A stretch of 34,970 nucleotides of DNA from JADHLJ01 sp038118725 (GCA_038118725.1 JAYOIK010000059.1:1-34970), one strand, 5' to 3'. Counted from the stretch's first letter, positions 23,387-31,872 are shown. A program made the numbers and translations. Notes: generated by a model from the sequence alone, not told the origin.

Positions 23387-25098
23387 TTATCGTGCCAGAC
23401 AGTAAAACAGACAACGTCTTCAACGGCGCCGAAGCCATGGTCCGGATGCTCGAAGCGCATGGCGTGCGCCATATCTTCGGCCTTTGCGGCGACACGACGC
23501 TACCCTTCTATGACGCGTTGTATCGCCTGGATCACGGGATCGAGCATATCCTCACCCGTGATGAGCGCTCGGCCGCCTACATGGCAGACGGCTATGCCCG
23601 GGTCACCAAGAAGGTCGGCGTCTGCGAGGGGCCGTCGGGCGGCGGCGCGACCTATATCCTGCCGGGCCTGGTCGAGGCCGGAGAATCCTCGGTACCGATC
23701 CTGGCGATCACCTCGGATGTTTCGGTCGGGAGCCGCGGACACTATCCGCTGACCGAGCTGGATCAGGAGGGGTTGATGCGCCCGCTGACCAAGTGGAACG
23801 CGGTGATCCCCCGCGCCGACATGCTGCCGGACATGGTTCGCACGGCGTTTCGCTCGATGACCACCGGGCGCCCCGGCTCGGCGCATCTCGGCCTGCCGAT
23901 CGATGTACAGCGCGACCCAGTCGACCCGGAGCAGATCTGGGCCAATCCCAGGCACCAGAGCTATCCGGCCTATCCCTCCGGGCCCGATCCCGATGAGATC
24001 GAGGCGGCCCTCGACGCGATCCTCTCCGCCAAGTTCCCGGTGATCATCTGCGGCGGCGGCATCGTGCTGTCCGGCGGCGAAGCGGAGTTCGGAAAACTCG
24101 TCGATGCCCTGGACGTGGCGGTGGCAACGACCGTGTCGGGACAGGGCAGCATCGCCGAAACCCATCCCAACAATGTCGGCGTGGTCGGCTCCAACGGCGG
24201 GGTACCGGCGACGCGCGATCTGGTGCTGCTGGCGGATCTCGTGGTGTTCATCGGCTGCCGCGCCGGCTCGGTAACCACCGAGCGGTGGCGCGTGCCGACC
24301 AAGAACGTGCGCGTGGTTCACATCGATTCCGACGCCGAGGTGATCTCGGCCTCGTACAAGACGGAGGTCGGCGTGGTCTCCGACGCCCGCCTGGCCTTGG
24401 CGGCAATGAACCGGGCGCTGGGGGAGCGCAAGGACAAGCCGGCGGGCTTCGGTGGCGGCGCCGCGGTCGCCAAGGCTCGAGCGATTAAATGGGATGCCTT
24501 TAACGCGCTCGCGGCGAGCCAGGACCAGCCGATCAAGCCGGAACGCACCATCGCCGCCCTGCGCGCGGTTTTGGATGACGATTCCATTGTCGTTGCCGAT
24601 CCAGGCACGCCCTGCCCCTATGTCTCGGCCTATTACGAGTTGAACACGACGGGCCGGACCCTGTTCTCGAACCGCGCCCATGGGGCTCTGGGATACGCAC
24701 TGTCGGCGGCGGTCGGCGCGGCGGTTGGGCGGCCCGACAAGAAGGTCGTCTCGCTGATGGGCGACGGCAGCTTCGGCTTCACCTGCGGCGAGCTCGAGAC
24801 CGTGGTCCGCCTGAACCTTCCGATCACCTTCATTGTTTTCTCCAACGCGGTTTTCGGCTGGATCAAGGCCGGTCAGCGGGCCGGCTTCGGCGAGCGCTAC
24901 TACTCCGTCGATTTCAACCAGTCCGACCACGCGGCCATCGCCAGCGCCTTCGGCGTGAAATCGTGGAGGGTCGAGGACCCGGACAAGCTCGAATCCGTCC
25001 TGCGGGAAGCGGTCGCCCATGACGGGCCTACCCTGGTCGACGTCATCAGCCAGCCGCTCAACGAAGCCGCCGCGCCGGTCAGCGAGTGGATCGCATGA
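23383..25098 (+). CDS. Thiamine-diphosphate-binding enzyme, acetolactate-synthase-like
   Basis: A 571-residue ThDP enzyme with the three usual domains: N-terminal pyrimidine-binding (catalytic Glu61 in ILTRDERSAAYMADGYAR), central, and C-terminal diphosphate-binding with GDG (460-462) and Asn488 in FSNAVFGWIK. It resembles acetohydroxyacid synthase large subunits but no regulatory subunit gene is adjacent, so a decarboxylase, carboligase or sulfoacetaldehyde-type role on a 2-oxo acid is more likely than valine synthesis. GTG 23392, with AGGA 8 bases upstream, is an alternative start. The stop overlaps the next ATG (ATGA), so the operon is translationally coupled. Confidence 0.88.
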   Translation: MIIVPDSKTDNVFNGAEAMVRMLEAHGVRHIFGLCGDTTLPFYDALYRLDHGIEHILTRDERSAAYMADGYARVTKKVGVCEGPSGGGATYILPGLVEAGESSVPILAITSDVSVGSRGHYPLTELDQEGLMRPLTKWNAVIPRADMLPDMVRTAFRSMTTGRPGSAHLGLPIDVQRDPVDPEQIWANPRHQSYPAYPSGPDPDEIEAALDAILSAKFPVIICGGGIVLSGGEAEFGKLVDALDVAVATTVSGQGSIAETHPNNVGVVGSNGGVPATRDLVLLADLVVFIGCRAGSVTTERWRVPTKNVRVVHIDSDAEVISASYKTEVGVVSDARLALAAMNRALGERKDKPAGFGGGAAVAKARAIKWDAFNALAASQDQPIKPERTIAALRAVLDDDSIVVADPGTPCPYVSAYYELNTTGRTLFSNRAHGALGYALSAAVGAAVGRPDKKVVSLMGDGSFGFTCGELETVVRLNLPITFIVFSNAVFGWIKAGQRAGFGERYYSVDFNQSDHAAIASAFGVKSWRVEDPDKLESVLREAVAHDGPTLVDVISQPLNEAAAPVSEWIA

Positions 25099-25913
25099 GG
25101 CCCAATACACGCATCGGTCTCGGCGGTTTCGGCAATGTCGCCGCGCAGCTGACGCGCGCGATCCTGGCCGAGCCGGGTTGCGGCATGGAGATCACCGCGA
25201 TTTCGGCCGGAAACCTCGACAAAGCCAAGGAAAAAGCGGCGAAACTCGGATTGCAGGTGCCGGTCATACCGGCGGTAGGACTGGCCGAGCACGCCGATGT
25301 CATCGTCGAATGCGCGACCTATGAGGCCTTTCGCGATGTCCTTGAGCCCGCGCTACGCGCCGGCAAGCACGTGATCGCCGTCAGTGTCGGCGCGCTCGCG
25401 GTGAATTTCGATCTGTTGGATATCGCCAAGGAGCACGGCGCGACCCTGCATATCGCCACCGGGGCCATGCCAGGCCTGGATATCCTGCGCTCGGCCCGCG
25501 AGGGCACCATTGAGAGCGTACGGTTGGAATCCCATATCCGACCTGGTTCCTTCGCCCATGAGGAATATGTCATCGAAAAGGGCGTCGATCTGGCGGCCGC
25601 GGAATCGGGTCCGGTCCCGGTCTTTCATGGGTCCGCCCGCGACGCGGCCCGACACTTCCCCAGGCATTTCAACGTCGCGGTCGCGCTGAGCCTCGCCGGT
25701 ATCGGCCTTGATCGCACCGAGATCGAGATCTTCGCCAACGACACACTGCCCGGCGCCCGGCACACGGTCCGGGTCAAGTCCGACGTCGTGGATCTGGAGA
25801 TGACCTCGCAGAATTTCCCCTCGCCGGACAATCAGCGGACCAGCCGCGCCGTCGCCCCGAGTATCCTGGCGGCGCTGCGCGAGTTCAACACGCCGCTTCG
25901 GATCGGGAGCTGA
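25095..25913 (+). CDS. Aspartate dehydrogenase-like NAD(P)-dependent oxidoreductase (NadX/DUF108 family)
   Basis: A 272-residue protein of the aspartate dehydrogenase (COG1712) type. The Rossmann motif is GLGGFGNVAAQL, followed by ADVIVECATYEAFRDVLEPAL, HVIAVSVGALA and a catalytic-domain segment HFPRHFNVAVALSLAG that corresponds to the family FP-x-N-x-NVAAxLALAG. Known members oxidise L-aspartate to iminoaspartate or act in reverse; the His where many have Asn hints at a different amino or imino acid. ATG 25095 overlaps the stop of the ThDP gene and the aconitase X large subunit follows 4 bases later, so it belongs to that pathway. Confidence 0.85.
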   Translation: MRPNTRIGLGGFGNVAAQLTRAILAEPGCGMEITAISAGNLDKAKEKAAKLGLQVPVIPAVGLAEHADVIVECATYEAFRDVLEPALRAGKHVIAVSVGALAVNFDLLDIAKEHGATLHIATGAMPGLDILRSAREGTIESVRLESHIRPGSFAHEEYVIEKGVDLAAAESGPVPVFHGSARDAARHFPRHFNVAVALSLAGIGLDRTEIEIFANDTLPGARHTVRVKSDVVDLEMTSQNFPSPDNQRTSRAVAPSILAALREFNTPLRIGS

Positions 25914-25917
25914 CCGC

Positions 25918-27177
25918 ATGCGCCTCTCGGATCGTGACAAGGCGATGCTCGACGGCGCCGAGGGGCCGGCGAACCGGGAAGCCATGGCCGCGCTAGTGCA
26001 ACTGGGCGAGGCCTTCGACGCCGAGGACATGGTCGATATCGGCTATGCCCATGTCCATGCGGGCATGGCGATGTATCTCGGCGACGTGGAACTGATGGAG
26101 GATCTGGCCAGCCGCGGCGCCAAGATGGCGGTCCCCTCCTCCACCAATATCGCCAATGCCGACATGGCGGAATGGCGGGCCACCCGCGCGCCCGAAAGCC
26201 TGGTTCGATTGCAACGCCGGGCCGAGACCGCCCACGGCGCCATGGGAACCGGTGGCTGTTTCACCTGCACGCCCTATTGGGCCGGGCATTGGCCGACCTG
26301 GAACACCCATATGGCGTCGATTGAGTCAGGCGTCACGGTGTTCTGCAACTCGGTGCTCGGCGCCAGATCCAATCGTGACGGGTTTTTCGCGGTCTATGCC
26401 GGCATGACCGGGCGCTATCCCCGTTTCGGCCTGCATCTAGACGAGAACCGCCAGCCGACCCACGAAGTGGTGGTCGAGGCCGCGCCTGATGGAACCACCG
26501 ACTTCACGGCCCTCGGCTATGCCATCGGCGCCGAAGTGACCAACGCGGTCCCGCTGATCAAGGGCCTCACCAGGCGCCCCAACCTTGACGAACTCGATGC
26601 GCTGGGGGTCGGCATGGCCACATCCGGCGGGGTCGCGATGTTCATCCTGCCGGGCGTGACACCGCCCTACACGGCGAGCGACGCGGATAACGACGCCGAC
26701 CTACCGTCCATCCGGATGGGCGAAAGCGATCTTCGCGCCGTCTATGACGACTTCTGTTCCGGCGAGGAGACCGGCTTCGACATCGTCCATCTCGGCTGCC
26801 CGCACGCCTCCTTCGAGGAGATGAAGCACTATGCCGCGCTGCTCGAGGGCAGAACCGTGCGCGACGGCGTGGAATTGTGGATCACCACAAACCGGACGGT
26901 ACGGCAAATGGCGCGGGACTCCGGGCTGCTGAAGCCGATCCAAGCGTCCGGCGCCAAGGTGATTTCCGATACTTGTCCGATCTCCTGCCATTTCGCCCGC
27001 ACCACCTCTCCGGATCCGAAACTCGGGGTGGAACCGCCGACGCTTCGGACCATCGTCGTCGATTCCGCCAAACAGGCGCGCTACATCCGCGACATGATCC
27101 ATTGCCCGACCCTGCTGACCTCGACCGAGAACGCCGTCGAGACCGCGGTGACCGGCCGCTTCATCCCGCGCTGGTAG
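25918..27177 (+). CDS. Aconitase X catalytic (large) subunit
   Basis: A 419-residue AcnX large domain (DUF521). It has the family Cys positions in GGCFTCTPYW (Cys114, Cys117), VFCNSVLGARSNRDG (144-153 around the substrate loop), HLGCPHASFEE (Cys294) and ISDTCPISCHF (Cys353, Cys357), expected to hold an iron-sulfur cluster and substrate. Characterised relatives are cis-3-hydroxy-L-proline dehydratase and archaeal mevalonate 5-phosphate dehydratase, so it should be a dehydratase. It is the two-subunit form: the small swivel subunit follows after 7 bases. The hydroxyproline context genes I would expect (racemase, pyrroline reductase) are not beside it. Confidence 0.93.
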   Translation: MRLSDRDKAMLDGAEGPANREAMAALVQLGEAFDAEDMVDIGYAHVHAGMAMYLGDVELMEDLASRGAKMAVPSSTNIANADMAEWRATRAPESLVRLQRRAETAHGAMGTGGCFTCTPYWAGHWPTWNTHMASIESGVTVFCNSVLGARSNRDGFFAVYAGMTGRYPRFGLHLDENRQPTHEVVVEAAPDGTTDFTALGYAIGAEVTNAVPLIKGLTRRPNLDELDALGVGMATSGGVAMFILPGVTPPYTASDADNDADLPSIRMGESDLRAVYDDFCSGEETGFDIVHLGCPHASFEEMKHYAALLEGRTVRDGVELWITTNRTVRQMARDSGLLKPIQASGAKVISDTCPISCHFARTTSPDPKLGVEPPTLRTIVVDSAKQARYIRDMIHCPTLLTSTENAVETAVTGRFIPRW

Positions 27178-27184
27178 AAAGACG

Positions 27185-27598
27185 ATGAGCGAAGACACCA
27201 AGTTCGAGGGCCGCGGCATCGTCAACGGAACCGTCACCGGCCCGGCGCTGGTCTCCCGCACCCCGTTTTCGTTTCTCGGTGACGTGGATATCCGCACCGG
27301 CGACGTGATCGGCGAGCTTAGCGACCTCAAGGGCCGCAACATCGCCGGCCAGGTCCTGATCGTACCGGCGACCCGCGGCTCCGCCGGTGCCTGGCGCTTC
27401 CTGCATCAGCTCAAGCAACACGGCACCCATCCGCTAGCGATCATCACCGGCGAACTGCCTGATCCCTCGGTTGTGCAAGGCGCGATATTGTCGGGCATTC
27501 CCATCGTCTCCGGCCTCGCCGACCGGATCGGCAATCAGGTAACGGACGGCGCCATGCTGCGGGTTGATGGGGACAAGGGTTTGGTCGCCCTCGAATAA
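27185..27598 (+). CDS. Aconitase X swivel (small) subunit
   Basis: A 137-residue DUF126 domain that completes the active site of AcnX. Family signals are GRGIVNGTVTGPALVSRTPFSF (in part), GDVDIRTGDVIG, the invariant Ser region PATRGSAGAWRFL and DPSVVQGAILSGIPIVSGL. In single-chain AcnX proteins this domain is fused to the large one; here it is separate. ATG 27185 lies 7 bases after the large-subunit stop. It is the last gene of the four-gene operon that begins with the ThDP enzyme. Confidence 0.92.
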   Translation: MSEDTKFEGRGIVNGTVTGPALVSRTPFSFLGDVDIRTGDVIGELSDLKGRNIAGQVLIVPATRGSAGAWRFLHQLKQHGTHPLAIITGELPDPSVVQGAILSGIPIVSGLADRIGNQVTDGAMLRVDGDKGLVALE

Positions 27599-27604
27599 CG
27601 GCGG

Positions 27605-27722
27605 GACCGTTCGCTCCGGTTTCTGATACAGTCCCTCGTGGCATGGCGTATCGGGACAACTTTATGATCATTGAGCACCGACCTGTCGCGACGAAGCATC
27701 GCGGAGCGGGGCGGGAACGGTC
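27605..27722 (+). promoter_or_regulatory. Potentially structured leader of the tungstate transporter operon
   Basis: GACCGTTC-GCTCCG (27605-27618) is the reverse complement of CGGAGC (27702-27707) plus GAACGGTC (27715-27722), with only a 7-base bulge between the two halves. Inside, GATAC (27625-27629) can pair with GTATC (27648-27652) while GTCCC (27631-27635) can pair with GGGAC (27653-27657), an A-B-A'-B' pseudoknot order. GTCGCGAC (27684-27691) is self-complementary. Metal-cofactor riboswitches occur before such transporters, but I cannot match the published Moco/Tuco consensus. Confidence 0.35.
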
Positions 27723-27756
27723 GCGATCACCACAGAAGCGGTTACGACGGCGCTAG
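27664..27756 (+). CDS. Possible 30-residue leader frame upstream of tupB
   Basis: ATG 27664 opens a 30-codon Arg-rich frame that stops at TAG 27754-27756, two bases before the ATG of the permease gene. No good ribosome binding site precedes it, and high-GC frames can be open by chance. The position directly before a gene with a weak binding site is the only support. Confidence 0.2.
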   Translation: MIIEHRPVATKHRGAGRERSRSPQKRLRRR

Positions 27757-27758
27757 AC

Positions 27759-28466
27759 ATGGATACGTTTCTCGATGCCTTCGCGGCGGCCTTCGCGCTG
27801 ATTTTCGCCGGCGACGCGGCGCTACTGCAAATCCTCTCGCTTTCGCTTCAGGTAAGCCTTTCGGCGGTCGGGATCGCGGTGCTTGTCGGCATGCCGCTGG
27901 GCGGATTGATCGCCATGCGGGCTTTTCCCGGTCGCCAGGTTCTCATCGTGACCTTCAACGCGCTCATGGGATTGCCGCCGGTCGTGGTCGGCCTCGCGGT
28001 CTATCTGCTGCTGTCGCGCTCCGGACCATTTGGCGTTTTCGGCCTCTTGTATACGCCGACCGCGATGATCATCGCCCAAGTCATCCTGGTCGCGCCGATC
28101 ATCATCTCCCTGACGCGCCAAACCCTGGACGCGCTTTGGCGGGAATATAGCGAAACCCTGAGTTCCCTGGCGGCAAGTCCGGCCCAAAGCCTGGTCGCGA
28201 TCCTCTGGGATGCCCGGTTCAGCTTGGTTACCGCCGTGCTGGCCGGCCTCGGGCGGGCGATCGCCGAGGTTGGCGCGGTAATGATCGTCGGCGGGAACAT
28301 CGACAACATCACCAGGGTCATGACCACCGCCATCGCGCTCGAGGCCAGCAAGGGCGACCTCGCGCTGGCCCTCGGGCTCGGCCTGATACTGTTGCTTGTC
28401 TCCGTTCTGTTGAACCTGGTCGGCCACGGCATGACCAGATTTGTCGCGAATGAGACGGTTCAATGA
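27759..28466 (+). CDS. tupB: Tungstate ABC transporter permease TupB
   Basis: A 235-residue inner-membrane permease with about five hydrophobic helices and the cytoplasmic EAA-type loop (SSLAASPAQSLVAILWDARF) that contacts the ATPase. The segment GLGRAIAEVGAVMIVGGNI is typical of the TupB/WtpB-like oxyanion permeases. It is identified by its neighbours: TupC follows with an ATGA overlap and the diagnostic TupA comes third. The order B-C-A differs from the frequent A-B-C. The binding site before ATG 27759 is weak. Confidence 0.88.
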   Translation: MDTFLDAFAAAFALIFAGDAALLQILSLSLQVSLSAVGIAVLVGMPLGGLIAMRAFPGRQVLIVTFNALMGLPPVVVGLAVYLLLSRSGPFGVFGLLYTPTAMIIAQVILVAPIIISLTRQTLDALWREYSETLSSLAASPAQSLVAILWDARFSLVTAVLAGLGRAIAEVGAVMIVGGNIDNITRVMTTAIALEASKGDLALALGLGLILLLVSVLLNLVGHGMTRFVANETVQ

Positions 28467-29272
28467 CGGAGCGCCAAAACACCACCGAGGGTCCAATCCT
28501 TCCCCTGTCCCTGCACGGCGTGGGGCTGTTCCGGGACGGCAAGCGGGTGCTCAAGGATATCGATTGTCGCTTCGAGACTCGGACGGAGGACGCGCCTGGA
28601 AAAACCTTCATCGTCGGGCCAAACGGCGCCGGCAAATCCCTGTTGCTTAAGATCTGCAATGGTCTGGCGCCTCCGGACGAAGGTCGGGTCATCTGGTCCG
28701 GACAGGGCGCCAAGGATCCGGACACCGTCAAAAAACGCCAGGCGATGGTGTTCCAAAGACCGGTGCTCTTGCGGCGCTCCACGCAAGCCAATATCGACTT
28801 CGCGCTCGCGCTCCGTGGCGTTCCAAGGTCCGAAAGGTCGGACCGTGTCCAGGCATTGCTGAAACAAACCGGGCTTAGCCGTCTCGCCAAAACGCCGGCG
28901 CGAGCGCTGTCTTTCGGCGAGCAGCAGCGCTTGGCTCTGGCGCGTGCCTTGGCGGTCGAACCCGAACTTCTGTACCTGGACGAGCCCACCGCTAGTCTCG
29001 ACCCGGCATCGGCGCATATGGTCGAGGATCTCGTGGAGCAGGCTGTCACGCGGGGCACGCGGGTCATCATGTCGAGCCATGACCTCGCCCAGACCCAACG
29101 CATGGCGGACGACGTGATCTTCATGCATCGCGGGCGGATCAAGGAGCGTGCGACGGTCCTAGATTTCTTCAACGCCCCGAGAAACGACCTGGCACGCGAT
29201 TTCCTCGACGGCAAACTGTTGTGGTGGAGACGGCGGTCCATCTATGGCTCGGAAGGTAAGCCATGCGGCTGA
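28463..29272 (+). CDS. tupC: Tungstate ABC transporter ATP-binding protein TupC
   Basis: A 269-residue ABC ATPase with Walker A GPNGAGKS, Q-loop region MVFQRPVLLRRST, signature LSFGEQQRLALARAL, Walker B LLYLDEPTASLD and the H-loop SSHDLAQ. It powers tungstate import with TupB. The signature has FGEQ in place of SGGQ, which is common in this group. The start ATG overlaps the tupB stop and its last 10 bases overlap the start of tupA. Confidence 0.9.
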   Translation: MTERQNTTEGPILPLSLHGVGLFRDGKRVLKDIDCRFETRTEDAPGKTFIVGPNGAGKSLLLKICNGLAPPDEGRVIWSGQGAKDPDTVKKRQAMVFQRPVLLRRSTQANIDFALALRGVPRSERSDRVQALLKQTGLSRLAKTPARALSFGEQQRLALARALAVEPELLYLDEPTASLDPASAHMVEDLVEQAVTRGTRVIMSSHDLAQTQRMADDVIFMHRGRIKERATVLDFFNAPRNDLARDFLDGKLLWWRRRSIYGSEGKPCG

Positions 29273-30120
29273 GATCCGGTCCGGACGCGTTGCGACGCCT
29301 ACTCACGGGTCTCGCCTTGGTTGCAATGGCGATAACCTCGCTTGGTTTTTCGTCATTCCCCGCGTGGTCACGGGAGAAGCCGTTCATCATCCTGGCGTCC
29401 ACCACATCTACTCAGAATTCCGGCCTTTTCCGCCATATCCTCCCGCTCTTCACCGAGGCTAGCGGTATCGAGGTTCGGGTCGTCGCGGTCGGGACGGGCG
29501 CGGCGATCCGCAATGCGCGAAACGGGGACGCGGATGTCTTGCTGGTGCACCACAAGGCGTCGGAGGAAAAGTTCGTCGCCGACGGGTTCGGTCTTGAGCG
29601 ACACCCCTTGATGTTCAACGATTTCATCATTGCCGGCCCTGGCGCGGATCCCGCTGGCATCAGGGGCGGAAACAGCGCGCGAGAGGCGATGCGGGCCATC
29701 GCCACGACCAAGGCTCTTTTCATCTCTCGAGGCGATGAAAGCGGCACCCACAAACGCGAGTTGGAACTGTGGAAGCACGTGGGAATCGAGCCGCGGTCCG
29801 CCTCGGGCACCTGGTACCGCGAGACTGGTTCGGGCATGGGAGCGGCCTTGAATATCGCCGCCGGCATGGGTGCTCATATCTTGGTTGACCGCGGAACCTG
29901 GCTCAGTTTCGAAAATCGCCAAGGCCTGAAAAGCCTGGTCGGGGGAGATCCTGGGCTGCGCAATGAATACGGCGTGATACTGGTCTCCCGGGACAAGCAT
30001 CCACACGTTAAATCCAAGGAAGGCGCCGCTTTCATCGCTTGGCTGCGCTCGAAGGACGGTCGAGCCGCGATCAACGGCTTCACGGTCAACGGTCAACGAC
30101 TGTTCACGGCGATCGAATAA
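29263..30120 (+). CDS. tupA: Tungstate-binding periplasmic protein TupA
   Basis: A 285-residue substrate-binding protein. The N-terminus is a signal peptide (basic RRLL, hydrophobic TGLALVAMAITSLGFSS, cleavage likely near AWS-RE). The anion-binding motifs of TupA are all visible: TTSTQNSG (47-54), SRGDESGTH (155-163) and WYRETGSGMG (184-193). These distinguish tungstate-selective TupA from ModA. Tungsten uptake implies a tungsten or molybdenum enzyme in the cell; one molybdopterin enzyme is encoded at 7916-10159. The start ATG lies within the end of tupC. Confidence 0.93.
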   Translation: MRLRSGPDALRRLLTGLALVAMAITSLGFSSFPAWSREKPFIILASTTSTQNSGLFRHILPLFTEASGIEVRVVAVGTGAAIRNARNGDADVLLVHHKASEEKFVADGFGLERHPLMFNDFIIAGPGADPAGIRGGNSAREAMRAIATTKALFISRGDESGTHKRELELWKHVGIEPRSASGTWYRETGSGMGAALNIAAGMGAHILVDRGTWLSFENRQGLKSLVGGDPGLRNEYGVILVSRDKHPHVKSKEGAAFIAWLRSKDGRAAINGFTVNGQRLFTAIE

Positions 30121-30162
30121 CGAACGATTCCAAATCGACCGGGAACAAGGGGAGATAAACGC

Positions 30163-30987
30163 GTGTCCGAAGAGAACGTCACCATCGAGAAGGACGGCGC
30201 CATCGCGGTGCTTACCTTCAACCGTCCCGAAGTGTTGAACGCCTTCGACAATCCCACGATGCAATCGACGATCGATCTGGTCGCCGAATTGAACGCGGAC
30301 GACACCGTGCGGGTGATCGTCGTTCGAGGCGCGGGACGGGCGTTCTCCGCCGGCTTTGATCTGAAGGCATCGGCCAAGCGTGAAATGGCGGGCGTACAGG
30401 ACTGGGAGCGGCAAATGCAACTCCAGTTCGACTTTATCATGCAGTTTTGGCACTCGCCTAAACCGACCATCGCCGCCGTGCATGGCTTTTGCATCGCCGG
30501 CGCCTTCGAGTTGGCGCTTGCCTGCGACGTGACGGTGGCGGCGCGGGGCACCCGGTTCGGCGAACCCGAGGTTCGCTTCGGCACCGGCATCGTCGCGATG
30601 TTGCTCCCCTGGGTCACCGGACCAAAACAGGCGAAGGAGATCCTGCTTACCGGCGAGGACCGACTGGGCGCGGAGGATGCGTTGCGCATGGGTATCGTGA
30701 ACCGCGTGGTCGACGACGCCGAGGTTTTCGAGACCGCGATGAGTGTCGCCAGATCCATGACGGCGGCGGCTGAACGCTCGGTCCGTTTCACCAAGCGCGC
30801 GATCAATGACAGCTACGAGGCGATGGGATTCAGCCGCGCGCTGAAATCCGCGCTCGACGTCGACGTGCTCCTCAACGCCGCCACCGACCCGGTCCGGGCG
30901 GAGTTCAACCGAATTCGCGCCGAACAGGGCTTGAAAGCCGCGATCGCCTGGCGTGACGCGCGCTTCGAAGCCGAAGACCAGAGCTAG
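30163..30987 (+). CDS. Enoyl-CoA hydratase/isomerase family protein
   Basis: A 274-residue crotonase-fold protein. The CoA oxyanion-hole segments are AFSAGFDLKAS (60-70) and GFCIAGAFELALACD (108-122), where the usual GGG is AGA, and the second acidic-residue region is FGEPEVRFG. It would hydrate or isomerise an enoyl-CoA; beta-oxidation or aromatic catabolism are possible. The start is GTG 30163, with AAGGGGAG (30147-30154) at good distance. It is 42 bases downstream of tupA but not obviously related in function. Its TAG stop shares the palindrome CTAG with the stop of the convergent transglutaminase gene. Confidence 0.9.
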   Translation: MSEENVTIEKDGAIAVLTFNRPEVLNAFDNPTMQSTIDLVAELNADDTVRVIVVRGAGRAFSAGFDLKASAKREMAGVQDWERQMQLQFDFIMQFWHSPKPTIAAVHGFCIAGAFELALACDVTVAARGTRFGEPEVRFGTGIVAMLLPWVTGPKQAKEILLTGEDRLGAEDALRMGIVNRVVDDAEVFETAMSVARSMTAAAERSVRFTKRAINDSYEAMGFSRALKSALDVDVLLNAATDPVRAEFNRIRAEQGLKAAIAWRDARFEAEDQS

Positions 30988-31872
30988 ATTTCACGGGCGC
31001 CCTCGCTCAAGGGCCGCACGTCCACGGCAACCTCGACCCGCTGGTCGCCGCCGCCGATCATCATCCCGTTGATCGGGCTAACGTCGCCGTAGTCACGGCC
31101 CCAAGCGATGGTGATGTGCTCATCGCGCGGGATCATGTCATTGGTCGGATCGAGATCGATCCATCCCGCCTCGGGAACCCAGATTGACAACGAGGCATGG
31201 GAAGCGTCGGCGCCGATCCGGCGCTCCTGACCTTCCGGCGGATGGGTACGCAAATATCCGCTCACGTATCGCGCCGGCAGGCCAAGGGCGCGCAGACAGG
31301 CAATCTGGAGGTGAGCGAAGTCTTGGCACCCCACGCCTGTCGGCGAACACCTTGTCCACCGGCGTGTTGATGTCGGTAACGCCGCCCTCGTACTTGAAGT
31401 CTCCGAAAATTCGCGACGTCAGATCGATCGCCGCCTCCAGGACTGGCCGACCGGTTTGGAAGCTCGCGCGCGCGTAGTCAAACGCCTCCCGCGAAGTCGT
31501 AAACGCGGAATCGAACGCGAATTGATGCGCATCGAGACTCTGAGCATCCGGGCTGTCCACCAATGTTGCCCGCACCCGCTCCCAAGCCATCGTGTCGGAA
31601 GGGTTCGGGATGGACGGCAAGGAAATCTCCATGCGGCTCGACGCCACGATCGTCAGGCGCTCATGCGCCTCGTCCAAAGTCAAATATGTCGTCGGGTTAC
31701 CGAAAAAATCCACGCCATCGGTGCTCGCGGTCGGCGCCGGTTCGACCAGCAGCGAGAAATTTCTCAAAATCTGATTTGGCGTCGCCCGAGGCGCCAAGTG
31801 CAGAAGTTGTTGGGAAATCGTCACCGGCGACGCATAGGATACCGTCGTGCGGTGACTGATATCGTAAATCAC
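30984..31872 (-). pseudogene. Transglutaminase-like protein gene with a frameshift at the catalytic cysteine
   Basis: Two overlapping frames together make one transglutaminase family protein of about 296 residues. The first (from GTG 31872) has the N-terminal domain IYDISHRTTVSYASPV and LHLAPRATPNQ and runs to TPVDKVFADRRGV. The second frame then continues as CQDFAHLQIACLRALGLPARYVSGYL, ending at 30984. Relatives read RRGVCQDFAH, where the Cys is the nucleophile. The genomic GGGGTGCCAAG near 31325-31335 fits loss of one TG from GTGTGC. The catalytic His/Asp region (SHASLSIWVPEAGWIDLDPTND) is intact in the second frame. GTG 31872 overlaps the stop of the ATP-grasp gene (GTGA). An assembly error is possible. 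Confidence 0.85.

Noticed and set aside
23383..25098. Acetolactate synthase for branched-chain amino acid synthesis (ilvB)
   Set aside because: There is no small regulatory subunit gene and the operon partners are catabolic-type enzymes; only a family-level call is supported.
27599..27758. Named Moco/Tuco riboswitch
   Set aside because: Complementary segments exist but I cannot align the region to the published consensus, so only a generic structured leader is reported.
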